Part shown: positions 5,063 through 12,150 of the stretch, piece by piece
Position numbering within the stretch: the first letter of the stretch is position 1
Layout: every line of letters starts with the position of its first letter
Assembly: GCA_002392765.1 (NCBI GenBank)
Contig: DGHT01000055.1
Span: forward strand, 1,430 to 15,145
DNA length: 13,716 bases
Direction: 5' to 3'
From: Verrucomicrobia bacterium UBA3841
GTDB taxonomy: Bacteria > Verrucomicrobiota > Kiritimatiellia > RFP12 > UBA1067
Translations under genes and position numbers: made by a program
Notes under the pieces: model-generated
The model's database searches: none
What the model was told of the DNA's origin: nothing
Seen by the model: the letters and a program-made list of their open reading frames with translations, nothing else

Positions 5063-6772
5063 ATGAAGGAAAATAATAGACGCATCAGAATCACTGACAC
5101 CACATTGCGCGACGCCCATCAATCGCTTTGGGCGACGCGCATGCGGACGGCGGATATGCTTGAAATCGCATCGGAGATCGACTCCGCCGGATACTATTCG
5201 CTCGAGTGCTGGGGCGGCGCGACGTTCGACGTCTGCATGCGCTACCTGAGGGAGAATCCCTGGGAGCGTCTTCGCGCGTTGAAGAAAGCCTGCCCGAAAA
5301 CGCCGCTGCAGATGCTTCTCAGGGGACAGAACATTCTCGGCTACAAGCATTACCCCGACGATATCGTCGAGCGCTTCGTGGCTCTGGCCTGCGACAATGG
5401 CATGGACATATTCCGCGTTTTCGACGCGCTCAACGATCCGCGCAACGTCAAGACGGCCATAGCCAGCGTAAAAAAATACGGCGGACACGCGCAGGGCACG
5501 ATTTCGTACACGACCTCGCCGGTCCACACGATCGCTTCATACGTCAAATACGCGAAGGAACTCGAATCGATGGGCGTCGATTCGATCTGCGTCAAGGACA
5601 TGGCCGGAATCCTCACCCCCGGCGCGGCGCGCGAACTCGTTTCCTCTCTTTGCAAGGCACTTCCCGGCACGCCCGTGCAGATACATTCCCACATGACGAG
5701 CGGAATGGCGGCCGCGATGTATCTCGCCGCCGCCGAATCGGGAGCGGGATGTCTCGACTGCGCGATTTCCTCGATGAGCTCGTTCTCGTCGCAGCCGCCG
5801 TGCGAGAGCATGGTCGCCATGCTCGAAAGCGAAGGGTTCGACACCGGGCTCGACATGTCGCGTCTCCAGAAAATCAACGCCTACTTCAAAGAACTCGCGC
5901 GCAAGCGCCGTCCCGCTTCTTCGTCGAAGGTAGACGCCGTCGACGCAGGCGTGCTCGTCCACGCGATACCCGGCGGAATGATTTCCAATCTCCGCTCCCA
6001 GCTCGCGCAGCAGGGCGCTCTGGATAAGCTGCAGGAGGTTCTCGACGAACTTCCGCGCACCCGCGCGGATCTCGGCTATCCGCCGCTCGTCACGCCGACA
6101 TCGCAGATCGTAGGAGTGCAGAGCGCGATAAACGTCATTTCCGGGAAGCGATATTCTCTCGTGACGGACGAAGTGAGCCGCTATGCGGCGGGCTATTACG
6201 GACGCACGCCCGCGCCCATCGAACCCAAACTCCGGAAGAAACTTTGCAAGGGCCTCAAGCCTATAGACTGCCGTCCGGCCGATCTGCTCAAACCGGGTCT
6301 TGCCGCAGCGGCGGCGGAATTGCCGCCGAATACGATCAAAGCCGAGGAGGATATTCTTTCGTACGCTCTCTTCCCCGAGGTTGCTCTCGGATACTTCAAA
6401 TGGCGCAATGCCGATCCCGCGTCCCGCGAGCCGGTTCCGGCCGATCTTGAGGATGCGGGCGAAAAAGCCGCCGCTCCGTCCGCCGCGCCCGCGGCGTCCG
6501 CCCGGCCGCAGGATGCTTCCGCGTCCGGTAAATCCGTTTCCGGCACGCCGGTCCTGGCTCCGCTCAACGGAACGTTCTACCGCGCGAAGGATCCCGGAAA
6601 GCCGCCGATGGCGGCCGACGGCGCCGCCGTCAGGCAGGGCGACGAAGTGTGCGTCGTAGAAGCGATGAAGCTTTTCAACCCGATCAAGGCTACGGCGTCC
6701 GGAAAGATAACATTTCTGGTCGAACACGGCGCGGCCGTCTCCAAAGGACAGCCCGTGGCGGCTATTTCCTAA
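5063..6772 (+). CDS. Biotin-dependent carboxyltransferase (OadA/PycB type) with biotin carrier domain
   Basis: 569 residues, the carboxyltransferase half of a biotin enzyme that moves carboxyl between carboxybiotin and pyruvate/oxaloacetate. Metal-site and substrate motifs of the TIM barrel are DTTLRDAHQS (12-21), LRGQN (86-90), FRVFDALND (117-125), VKDMAG with K178 (177-182) and HSHMTSG with H208 and H210. SMSSFSSQPP (237-246) has Ser242 where the family usually has the catalytic Thr. An Ala/Pro-rich linker (about 467-494) leads to an AccB-like biotinyl domain (LNGTFYRAKDPGKPP), with biotin on K536 in VEAMKL. It could be oxaloacetate decarboxylase alpha or pyruvate carboxylase subunit B; no biotin carboxylase or Oad beta subunit lies in this window, so the reaction direction is open. 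I chose ATG 5063 because the family begins at RIRITDTTLRD, the promoter fits, and upstream in-frame sequence is Arg-rich and unlike the family. It is the first firmly supported gene of an operon with the glycogen synthase (22-bp gap). Confidence 0.9.
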   Translation: MKENNRRIRITDTTLRDAHQSLWATRMRTADMLEIASEIDSAGYYSLECWGGATFDVCMRYLRENPWERLRALKKACPKTPLQMLLRGQNILGYKHYPDDIVERFVALACDNGMDIFRVFDALNDPRNVKTAIASVKKYGGHAQGTISYTTSPVHTIASYVKYAKELESMGVDSICVKDMAGILTPGAARELVSSLCKALPGTPVQIHSHMTSGMAAAMYLAAAESGAGCLDCAISSMSSFSSQPPCESMVAMLESEGFDTGLDMSRLQKINAYFKELARKRRPASSSKVDAVDAGVLVHAIPGGMISNLRSQLAQQGALDKLQEVLDELPRTRADLGYPPLVTPTSQIVGVQSAINVISGKRYSLVTDEVSRYAAGYYGRTPAPIEPKLRKKLCKGLKPIDCRPADLLKPGLAAAAAELPPNTIKAEEDILSYALFPEVALGYFKWRNADPASREPVPADLEDAGEKAAAPSAAPAASARPQDASASGKSVSGTPVLAPLNGTFYRAKDPGKPPMAADGAAVRQGDEVCVVEAMKLFNPIKATASGKITFLVEHGAAVSKGQPVAAIS

Positions 6773-6794
6773 AAACGACAAGGAGGTCATTGGC

Positions 6795-8318
6795 ATGGCA
6801 GACAAATCCAGGAATCCGCGAATCCTGATAGTTACCCCGGAGATAACGTATCTTCCCGAGGGTATGGGCAACCTGGCCGGCAAGATGTCGGCAAAGGCCG
6901 GCGGAATGGCCGACGTCTCGGCGTCCCTTGTTTCCGCCCTGTACGAGCTGGGCGCCGACGTGCATGTCGCGCTTCCGCACTACAGACGCATGTTCCACGA
7001 AGAGACGGCGCAGCTCGTCTCCGACGAACTGCGCAAGTACAAGCGCCACCTTCCCGACGAGCGCATCCATCTTGCCGAAGACCGCTGTTTCTACTACCGC
7101 GACACGGTGTACGACCGCGGCGACGGCAACATCAAGCTGTCGCTCGCCTTCCAGCGCGAGGTCATAAACAACTGCATCCCGTTCGTGCAGCCCGATCTGA
7201 TCCACTGCAACGACTGGATGACTGGCCTCATCCCCGCGGCTGCCAGGCGCATGGGCATTCCCTGCCTTTTCACCGTCCACAACATCCATACGCAGAAACT
7301 GACGCTCGACTGGGTCGAGGACATGGGCATCGACGCCGCCGAGTTCTGGAACAACCTCTACTACAGCTATCCGCCGTACAGCTACGAGGAATCGAGAAGC
7401 CGCAACCCGATCGACCTCCAGGCGTCCGGCTGTTTCGCCTCGCACTTCATAAATACCGTCTCTCCGACGTTCCTCGAAGAGATTGTCAACGGGTGGCATT
7501 CGTTCGTGCCGGATTCAATCCGCAGCGAAATCCGCAACAAATTCAACGCGGGGTGCGCAAGCGGAATTCTCAACGCGCCCGACCCGTCCGACAATCCCGA
7601 AACGGACGACAAGATTCCGTTCAAGTACAATCCGGACAGCCACTGGGACATGAAGCGCCAGAACAAGGTCGCGCTCCAGCACGCCCTTGGGCTCAGGGAA
7701 AACCCGGACGCGCCGCTTTTCTTCTGGCCGAGCCGTCTCGATCCGGTGCAGAAGGGGCCGCAGCTGCTCACCGACATCACCTACCGTTTCCTGGAGAAGT
7801 ACCACGATCTCGGCGCGCAGATCGCCATCATCGCCAACGGACCGTACCAGCAGCCTTTCTGGGACATCCAGTCGTTCCACGGCATATCCGACCGTCTCGC
7901 CGTCCACAATTTCGACGGACGCCTTTCGCAGCTCGGATTCGCCGCTTCGGACTTCACGCTCATGCCGAGCCTTTTCGAACCGTGCGGCCTGCCGCAGATG
8001 CAGGCTCCCATATACGGATCGCTCGCCATTGCGCACAACACCGGCGGATTGCACGATACGGTCGACCCTCTCGACTGGAACGCTTCGCGCGGCAACGGTT
8101 TCGTTTTCGACACCTACGATTCCGGCGGGCTTATGTGGGCGATGGACAGGGCGATGGATTTCTTCAGGCAGCCCAGGGAGATCCGCGAGCGCGAAACGCG
8201 CAGAATCATGGCGGAATCGCTCCAGCGCTTCAGCCACAAGCAGTGCGCGCGCGAATACATCCAGCTTTACGAGAAGATGCTCGACCGCCCGCTTGTCGTC
8301 AAATCCGCCGGCGATTGA
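6795..8318 (+). CDS. glgA: Glycogen synthase, GT5 family
   Basis: 507 residues, close to the usual 475-510. It transfers glucose from ADP-glucose (or UDP-glucose) to the non-reducing end of a glucan in the cytoplasm. Motifs in order: RILIVTPEITYLP at 9-21, KAGGMADVSASL at 34-45 (the nucleotide-sugar lysine K34, usually KxGGLxDV), HCNDWMTGLIP at 137-147, FTVHNIHTQ at 159-167, GILNAPDPS at 257-265 (usually GIDxxxWxP after GILN), SRLDPVQKG at 313-321 and PSLFEPCGLPQM at 391-402, with the catalytic Glu395 and the TGG loop at 416-418. The start has an excellent AAGGAGGT (6780-6787), 7 bases before ATG. It lies 22 bp after the carboxyltransferase and is probably cotranscribed. The small motif deviations suggest a divergent branch rather than loss of function. 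Confidence 0.93.
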   Translation: MADKSRNPRILIVTPEITYLPEGMGNLAGKMSAKAGGMADVSASLVSALYELGADVHVALPHYRRMFHEETAQLVSDELRKYKRHLPDERIHLAEDRCFYYRDTVYDRGDGNIKLSLAFQREVINNCIPFVQPDLIHCNDWMTGLIPAAARRMGIPCLFTVHNIHTQKLTLDWVEDMGIDAAEFWNNLYYSYPPYSYEESRSRNPIDLQASGCFASHFINTVSPTFLEEIVNGWHSFVPDSIRSEIRNKFNAGCASGILNAPDPSDNPETDDKIPFKYNPDSHWDMKRQNKVALQHALGLRENPDAPLFFWPSRLDPVQKGPQLLTDITYRFLEKYHDLGAQIAIIANGPYQQPFWDIQSFHGISDRLAVHNFDGRLSQLGFAASDFTLMPSLFEPCGLPQMQAPIYGSLAIAHNTGGLHDTVDPLDWNASRGNGFVFDTYDSGGLMWAMDRAMDFFRQPREIRERETRRIMAESLQRFSHKQCAREYIQLYEKMLDRPLVVKSAGD

Positions 8319-8349
8319 GAGTTTAACCCAACACAAGAGGAAAATCAAG

Positions 8350-8964
8350 ATGAGAGACTTGTTTATAGTCGGCGCCGGCGGTTTCGGCCGCGAGGCGATA
8401 TGGACGGTAGAGCGCATCAATTCGCTTTCCCAGCGTCCCGAATGGAACATCCTGGGCTATGCCGACGACGATCCGAAGTGGCGCAAAGGGCAGAATTTCG
8501 AAGGCTACCCGATCCTCGGAACCGTCGAGACCGCTTCGCGCGACTACCCCGGCGCGTCCGTGTTCATCGCGCTTGGAAACAACGCGAAGAGATCCGAGAT
8601 GTACAAGAAACTGCGCGGACACGACTTCCCGGCGCTCATCGATCCGAAGGCCCAGATATCGCCCACCACTGAATTTCTGCAGGGCACGTTCATCGGCGCC
8701 GGCGCGGTGATACAGGTCGGCAGCGAACTCGGAATGTTCGACGTTATCGGCTCGAACGCCGTCGTGGGGCACGATGCCGTTCTGGGCGACTTCGTCAACA
8801 TGGGTCCGGGGTCCGTCATCGCCGGCGGCTCGAAGATCGGCGCGGGCGTCTCGTTCTACGCGAACTCCGCCACGATGCCCCGCACCGTCATCGGCGAAGG
8901 AGCCAGGATCCTCGCCGGAGCCGGCGTTTCCGGCGAAGTCCCCGCCGGAGCAGAGGTTTCTTGA
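8350..8964 (+). CDS. PglD-like sugar O/N-acetyltransferase, left-handed beta-helix
   Basis: 204 residues. An N-terminal Rossmann-like PglD domain (LFIVGAGGFGREA, 4-16; ILGYADDD, 34-41; PILGTVE, 54-60) is followed by hexapeptide repeats of a left-handed beta-helix (from about residue 100 on). VGHDAVLGDFVNMGPGSVIAGG at 139-160 carries the catalytic-type His141. Members acetylate amino sugars or sugar nucleotides using acetyl-CoA. The place between glgA and waaA argues for an envelope-polysaccharide precursor as the substrate. ATG 8350 has AGAGG (8336-8340). The end is short: family members usually finish with a VGVPAK-like tail that is missing here, as the stop is four bases into the next gene (TTGA overlap). 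Confidence 0.88.
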   Translation: MRDLFIVGAGGFGREAIWTVERINSLSQRPEWNILGYADDDPKWRKGQNFEGYPILGTVETASRDYPGASVFIALGNNAKRSEMYKKLRGHDFPALIDPKAQISPTTEFLQGTFIGAGAVIQVGSELGMFDVIGSNAVVGHDAVLGDFVNMGPGSVIAGGSKIGAGVSFYANSATMPRTVIGEGARILAGAGVSGEVPAGAEVS

Positions 8965-11432
8965 AGTGGGCGGTCTATAACGTCCTGTTTTCTCTCGCTT
9001 TCCCGTTCCTCCTGCCGGGATTCCTTCTGAGGATGGCCAGGAGGGGCGGCTACAGGGCGAGAATGCTTGACCGTTTCGCGCTCTATCCGCCCGGCCTTTT
9101 CGACGGAACCGATCGAAGGTACGTGTGGATTCACGCCGTTTCGGTCGGCGAAGTGCAGGTCGCCGGACAGCTTATGCGCGAATGGCGCAGGATCGAGCCA
9201 TCCGTCAGATTCTGTTTTTCCACGACGAGTTCGACCGGCTGGAAGATGGCCGAAAGGGAGGTCGCCGAGGGCGACAGGCTGATATACAATCCCCTCGATT
9301 TCCCGAACTTCGTGAAAAGCGCCTTCGCCGCGGTGAAGCCGCGCGCCGTCGTTTTGGCTGAAAGCGAGATATGGCCGAATTTCATAAGGACGGCCCGCAG
9401 GAGCGGCGTTCCAGTCTTTCTCGTCAACGCCAGGGTGAGCGACAGAAGCGCGCCGCGCTACGCGAAAGCGAGATTCTTTTTTGCGGACATTTTCCGCTGC
9501 TTTGCGAAAATATATTCCCAGAGCGAACTCGACAAGGCGAGGCTTGTCGCGGCCGGAGCCGACCCCGTCGCGACGAGCGTCGAAGGAAGCTTCAAATTCG
9601 ACGTCGCCCGACGCAACCCCGCCAAAGAACGCGAACTTTCCTCTTGGCTCGAACCGGCTGCGAAAAGGGACGACGGCTCGCGCCGCACGATCCTGCTCGG
9701 CGGTTCGACATGGCCCGGAGAGGATTCCGTGCTTCTGTCCATAGCGCGCAAACTCGATGATGCGCTTCTTGTAATCGCGCCGCGCCATTTCGAGAAGGCG
9801 GACGATGTCGAGAAAAACATCGCCGCCGCCGGATACAAGTGTGTCAGGCGTTCCCGCGGCGATATGCCGTCCGGACGCGGCGGCGAGGTTCTGCTGGCGG
9901 ACACCACCGGCGAATTGATGGGCCTGTACGCGCTTGCGGACATAGTGTTCGTCGGCAAGTCGCTCTGTGAACACGGAAGCCAGAACATGATCGAACCGTG
10001 TCTCTGCGGAAAGCCGACGGTCGTAGGCCCGTATACAGAGAATTTCCGTCCCGTCATGAGCGATCTGCTCGAAGGGAAAGGCATATTGCAGGTAGAGGAC
10101 GCCGGCGGACTCGAGAAGGCGATAATCGAAATCGCCACGCACGGCGACGGCGGCCTTGGACGCCGGGCGCGCGAGGCCGTGCTGAGGCGCCAGGGCGTCG
10201 TTCCGAAATGCGCGAAGGAGATGGCGGACGCGGTAGCGGACGGTTCGTATACCGAATCCCGGCATGGCGGCGGAAATCTTCTGAAGACGGCATTGATGTC
10301 GATTCCGCTTGCAATCGCCGCGGTACTGGCGCCGCTGGCTGCGGGGAAATTCATCCGCCGCGCACCGCAGCCGAACGCCACGCAGGAAGACGCGGCGCCG
10401 GAGGTTAAAAGGCAGCTGCCGATGCTTGACTCCGTCAAGATGGTGTCCGCGTTCATTTCCCTTGTGGAAAAACCCGATGCCGTGAAAGTCCTGCTTTGCG
10501 GCGAAAACGCGCAGGATTATTCTGGAGCCTTCAAAACGGCCCGCCTTTCGTGCGACATTGCAGACGGATCGGAAGAGGGGATCTACGATATCGTATTCGT
10601 TGCATCCGGAGCCGCCGCCGCCGACCGGGAAAAGTACGCGAGCAGGCTTTCTCCGAAGGGCGTTCTCGTGTGGACGGTGAGCGTGGAAAAAGTTTCCGCC
10701 GCGGCTTTCAAGGAGCTTTTCGACGCATTCCCGTTTGAAGACGCGCACCTTTGGATGCCGAGTTCCCGCAACTGGCTGATTGCGGGTGCCGCAAAAGGAC
10801 GGAAACTGAAAATGTCGTCCGTCATGGATTCGTTCTCCTCCGCGCCGTTTCTCACCGTCGAAGCCGAGAAGTGCGGCGCCGGATCCATGCAGGAACTTTT
10901 CGCGAACTACGCCGGATCGCGGAGCGACGTCTATCCGGCATTTTCACAAGGCGATCTTTCCGTCCCCGCCAGGCCGGAATTCTTCGTGCCGAAAGATCCT
11001 CCGGACATCGGCTGGATCGAGCCCGACGACATGGACGCCGACATAGTAACGTCTATTGCGGATCTCGTAATGGAATTGCAGTTGAACAGAAGGGCGATAA
11101 TCGCCGCCGATTTGAAGTTCACAAGCGAAGGACTTGTCGAGGACGCTGTTGCGCAATGGGCGGATGCGATGAAGAAAAATCCGCACGATACGATGCTCCT
11201 GGACAGACTGTACGTGATGGCGGTCAATGCAAGGGCGTTCAGGGACGTCGGCAATTTTGCCGCCGCGGCCCAATGCTACGAGGCGATGGTGACGATACAT
11301 CCCGGCGACATACCAGTTGTCGAAGAATACGCCAGGACTCTTTTTTCGCTTGGAAAGAAGGATATGGCATCGCGCATCATGGCGCGGGCGCGTGAGATGC
11401 GCGGCGAGCTGGACGCGAAGCAGATGCCCTAG
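8961..11432 (+). CDS. waaA: Kdo transferase WaaA/KdtA with long C-terminal fusion
   Basis: 823 residues, about twice the normal 420-430. Residues 1-430 are a Kdo transferase that adds Kdo to lipid A at the inner membrane: an N-terminal membrane anchor (YNVLFSLAFPFLLPGFLL, 6-23), AVSVGE with nucleophile-type E64, STTSSTG (88-94), ESEIWPNF (134-141), GGSTWPGE (247-254), and GKSLCEHGSQNMIEP (332-346), the typical donor-binding region. The extension has a hydrophobic segment (441-463, ALMSIPLAIAAVLAPLAAGK), a Rossmann-like part at about 507-612 (VKVLLCG, YDIVFVASG, LSPKGVLVW, NWLIAG) reminiscent of the spermidine-synthase-like proteins but without a clear cofactor motif, and TPR-like helices (about 725-815, AVAQWADAMKKNP, AAQCYEAMVTIHPGD). 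The frame is continuous. The start is TTG 8961, overlapping the previous stop (TTGA); WaaA proteins normally begin here. The extension's role is unknown; partner binding or a linked envelope function is inference. Confidence 0.88.
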   Translation: MKWAVYNVLFSLAFPFLLPGFLLRMARRGGYRARMLDRFALYPPGLFDGTDRRYVWIHAVSVGEVQVAGQLMREWRRIEPSVRFCFSTTSSTGWKMAEREVAEGDRLIYNPLDFPNFVKSAFAAVKPRAVVLAESEIWPNFIRTARRSGVPVFLVNARVSDRSAPRYAKARFFFADIFRCFAKIYSQSELDKARLVAAGADPVATSVEGSFKFDVARRNPAKERELSSWLEPAAKRDDGSRRTILLGGSTWPGEDSVLLSIARKLDDALLVIAPRHFEKADDVEKNIAAAGYKCVRRSRGDMPSGRGGEVLLADTTGELMGLYALADIVFVGKSLCEHGSQNMIEPCLCGKPTVVGPYTENFRPVMSDLLEGKGILQVEDAGGLEKAIIEIATHGDGGLGRRAREAVLRRQGVVPKCAKEMADAVADGSYTESRHGGGNLLKTALMSIPLAIAAVLAPLAAGKFIRRAPQPNATQEDAAPEVKRQLPMLDSVKMVSAFISLVEKPDAVKVLLCGENAQDYSGAFKTARLSCDIADGSEEGIYDIVFVASGAAAADREKYASRLSPKGVLVWTVSVEKVSAAAFKELFDAFPFEDAHLWMPSSRNWLIAGAAKGRKLKMSSVMDSFSSAPFLTVEAEKCGAGSMQELFANYAGSRSDVYPAFSQGDLSVPARPEFFVPKDPPDIGWIEPDDMDADIVTSIADLVMELQLNRRAIIAADLKFTSEGLVEDAVAQWADAMKKNPHDTMLLDRLYVMAVNARAFRDVGNFAAAAQCYEAMVTIHPGDIPVVEEYARTLFSLGKKDMASRIMARAREMRGELDAKQMP

Positions 11433-11449
11433 TGCCGCATCCTGCCGCG

Positions 11450-11480
11450 TCAAGACGGAGCAAGATGCCCGTCTCCTTGA
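11450..11480. terminator. Weak bidirectional hairpin between convergent genes
   Basis: TCAAGACGG (11450-11458) can pair with CCGTCTCCTTGA (11469-11480) as a 6-bp plus 4-bp stem with a CC bulge. There is no real T run, so it is only a candidate for termination between waaA and the leftward response regulator gene. The gap (11433-11523) holds nothing else I can see. Confidence 0.3.
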
Positions 11481-11523
11481 TTAATTCCCCAATCCCGCAA
11501 TTCCACAATATCCCCCATCTCTC

Positions 11524-12150
11524 CTAAATGATATCCAGCGACATTGCCAGTGTCGCGGCCTCGGCGCGAGATGATGCGCCAAGGCGTTCAAATGCTATCG
11601 CGAGGTGTGCTTTGACGCCATGTCGTGTAATTCCTATCCGTGCCGCAATCTCGTCGTTGTTGAATCCTTTCGCGACGAGACGGAGAATATCTTTCTGCCT
11701 TTCCGACAGGTTTGGGGCGAGTCGCTGTTCGGCAATCGTCGCAGCTATTTCCGGAGAGATGAACTTTTCTCCTCCCGCTGTCGCACGGATGGCTCTGATT
11801 ATCGTATCGCTCGAAGAGTCTTTCACGACCGCGCCCAGCACGCCTCCGTCGAGCGCCGTTTTCACTTCCCCCGCTGTTGCGAACGAGGTGAGCAGGAGGA
11901 CCTTTGCAGACGGGCGCGACTCAAGTATCTTCATGGCGGCAGCCGCTCCGTCCATTACCGGCATCCGGAGATCGAGGATTGTCAAGTCGGGAGAGAGTTC
12001 GGCCGCCAGGCGGACGGCTTCGAGCCCGTTTTCGGCTTCGGCGACGATTTCAAGACCATCCTCCTTGTCGATAAGACGGCTGAGCCCCTCGCGCACTATC
12101 TGATGATCGTCCGCGAAGAGGATTCGCGTTGTTTTCTGCTTTGTTTTCAT
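11524..12150 (-). CDS. NarL/LuxR-family response regulator
   Basis: 208 residues. Receiver domain: acidic pair D14/D15 (FADDHQIVREGL), phosphoacceptor D60 (TILDLRMP), T88 in LLLTS and K110 (GAVVKDS), all of the usual key residues. The C-terminal LuxR-type helix-turn-helix follows at about 148-205 (LSERQKDILRLVAKGFNNDE, then ITRHGVKAHLA). It is expected to bind DNA as a dimer after phosphorylation by its partner kinase. The ATG overlaps the kinase stop (ATGA, 12147-12150), so both are translated from one message; the kinase gene comes first. The targets cannot be read from the sequence. It is intact and of the usual length. It runs towards waaA and converges on it. Confidence 0.93.
   Translation of the reverse strand: MKTKQKTTRILFADDHQIVREGLSRLIDKEDGLEIVAEAENGLEAVRLAAELSPDLTILDLRMPVMDGAAAAMKILESRPSAKVLLLTSFATAGEVKTALDGGVLGAVVKDSSSDTIIRAIRATAGGEKFISPEIAATIAEQRLAPNLSERQKDILRLVAKGFNNDEIAARIGITRHGVKAHLAIAFERLGASSRAEAATLAMSLDII

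Noticed and set aside
5537..6883. A 448-codon ORF on the minus strand opposite the carboxyltransferase and the start of glgA
   Set aside because: It is Arg/Gly-rich low-quality sequence created by GC-rich codons; the plus strand carries a clear enzyme with all motifs.
8856..10748. A 630-codon ORF on the minus strand opposite pglD/waaA
   Set aside because: Antisense shadow of the WaaA frame; composition is Arg/His/Phe-rich with no recognisable motif.
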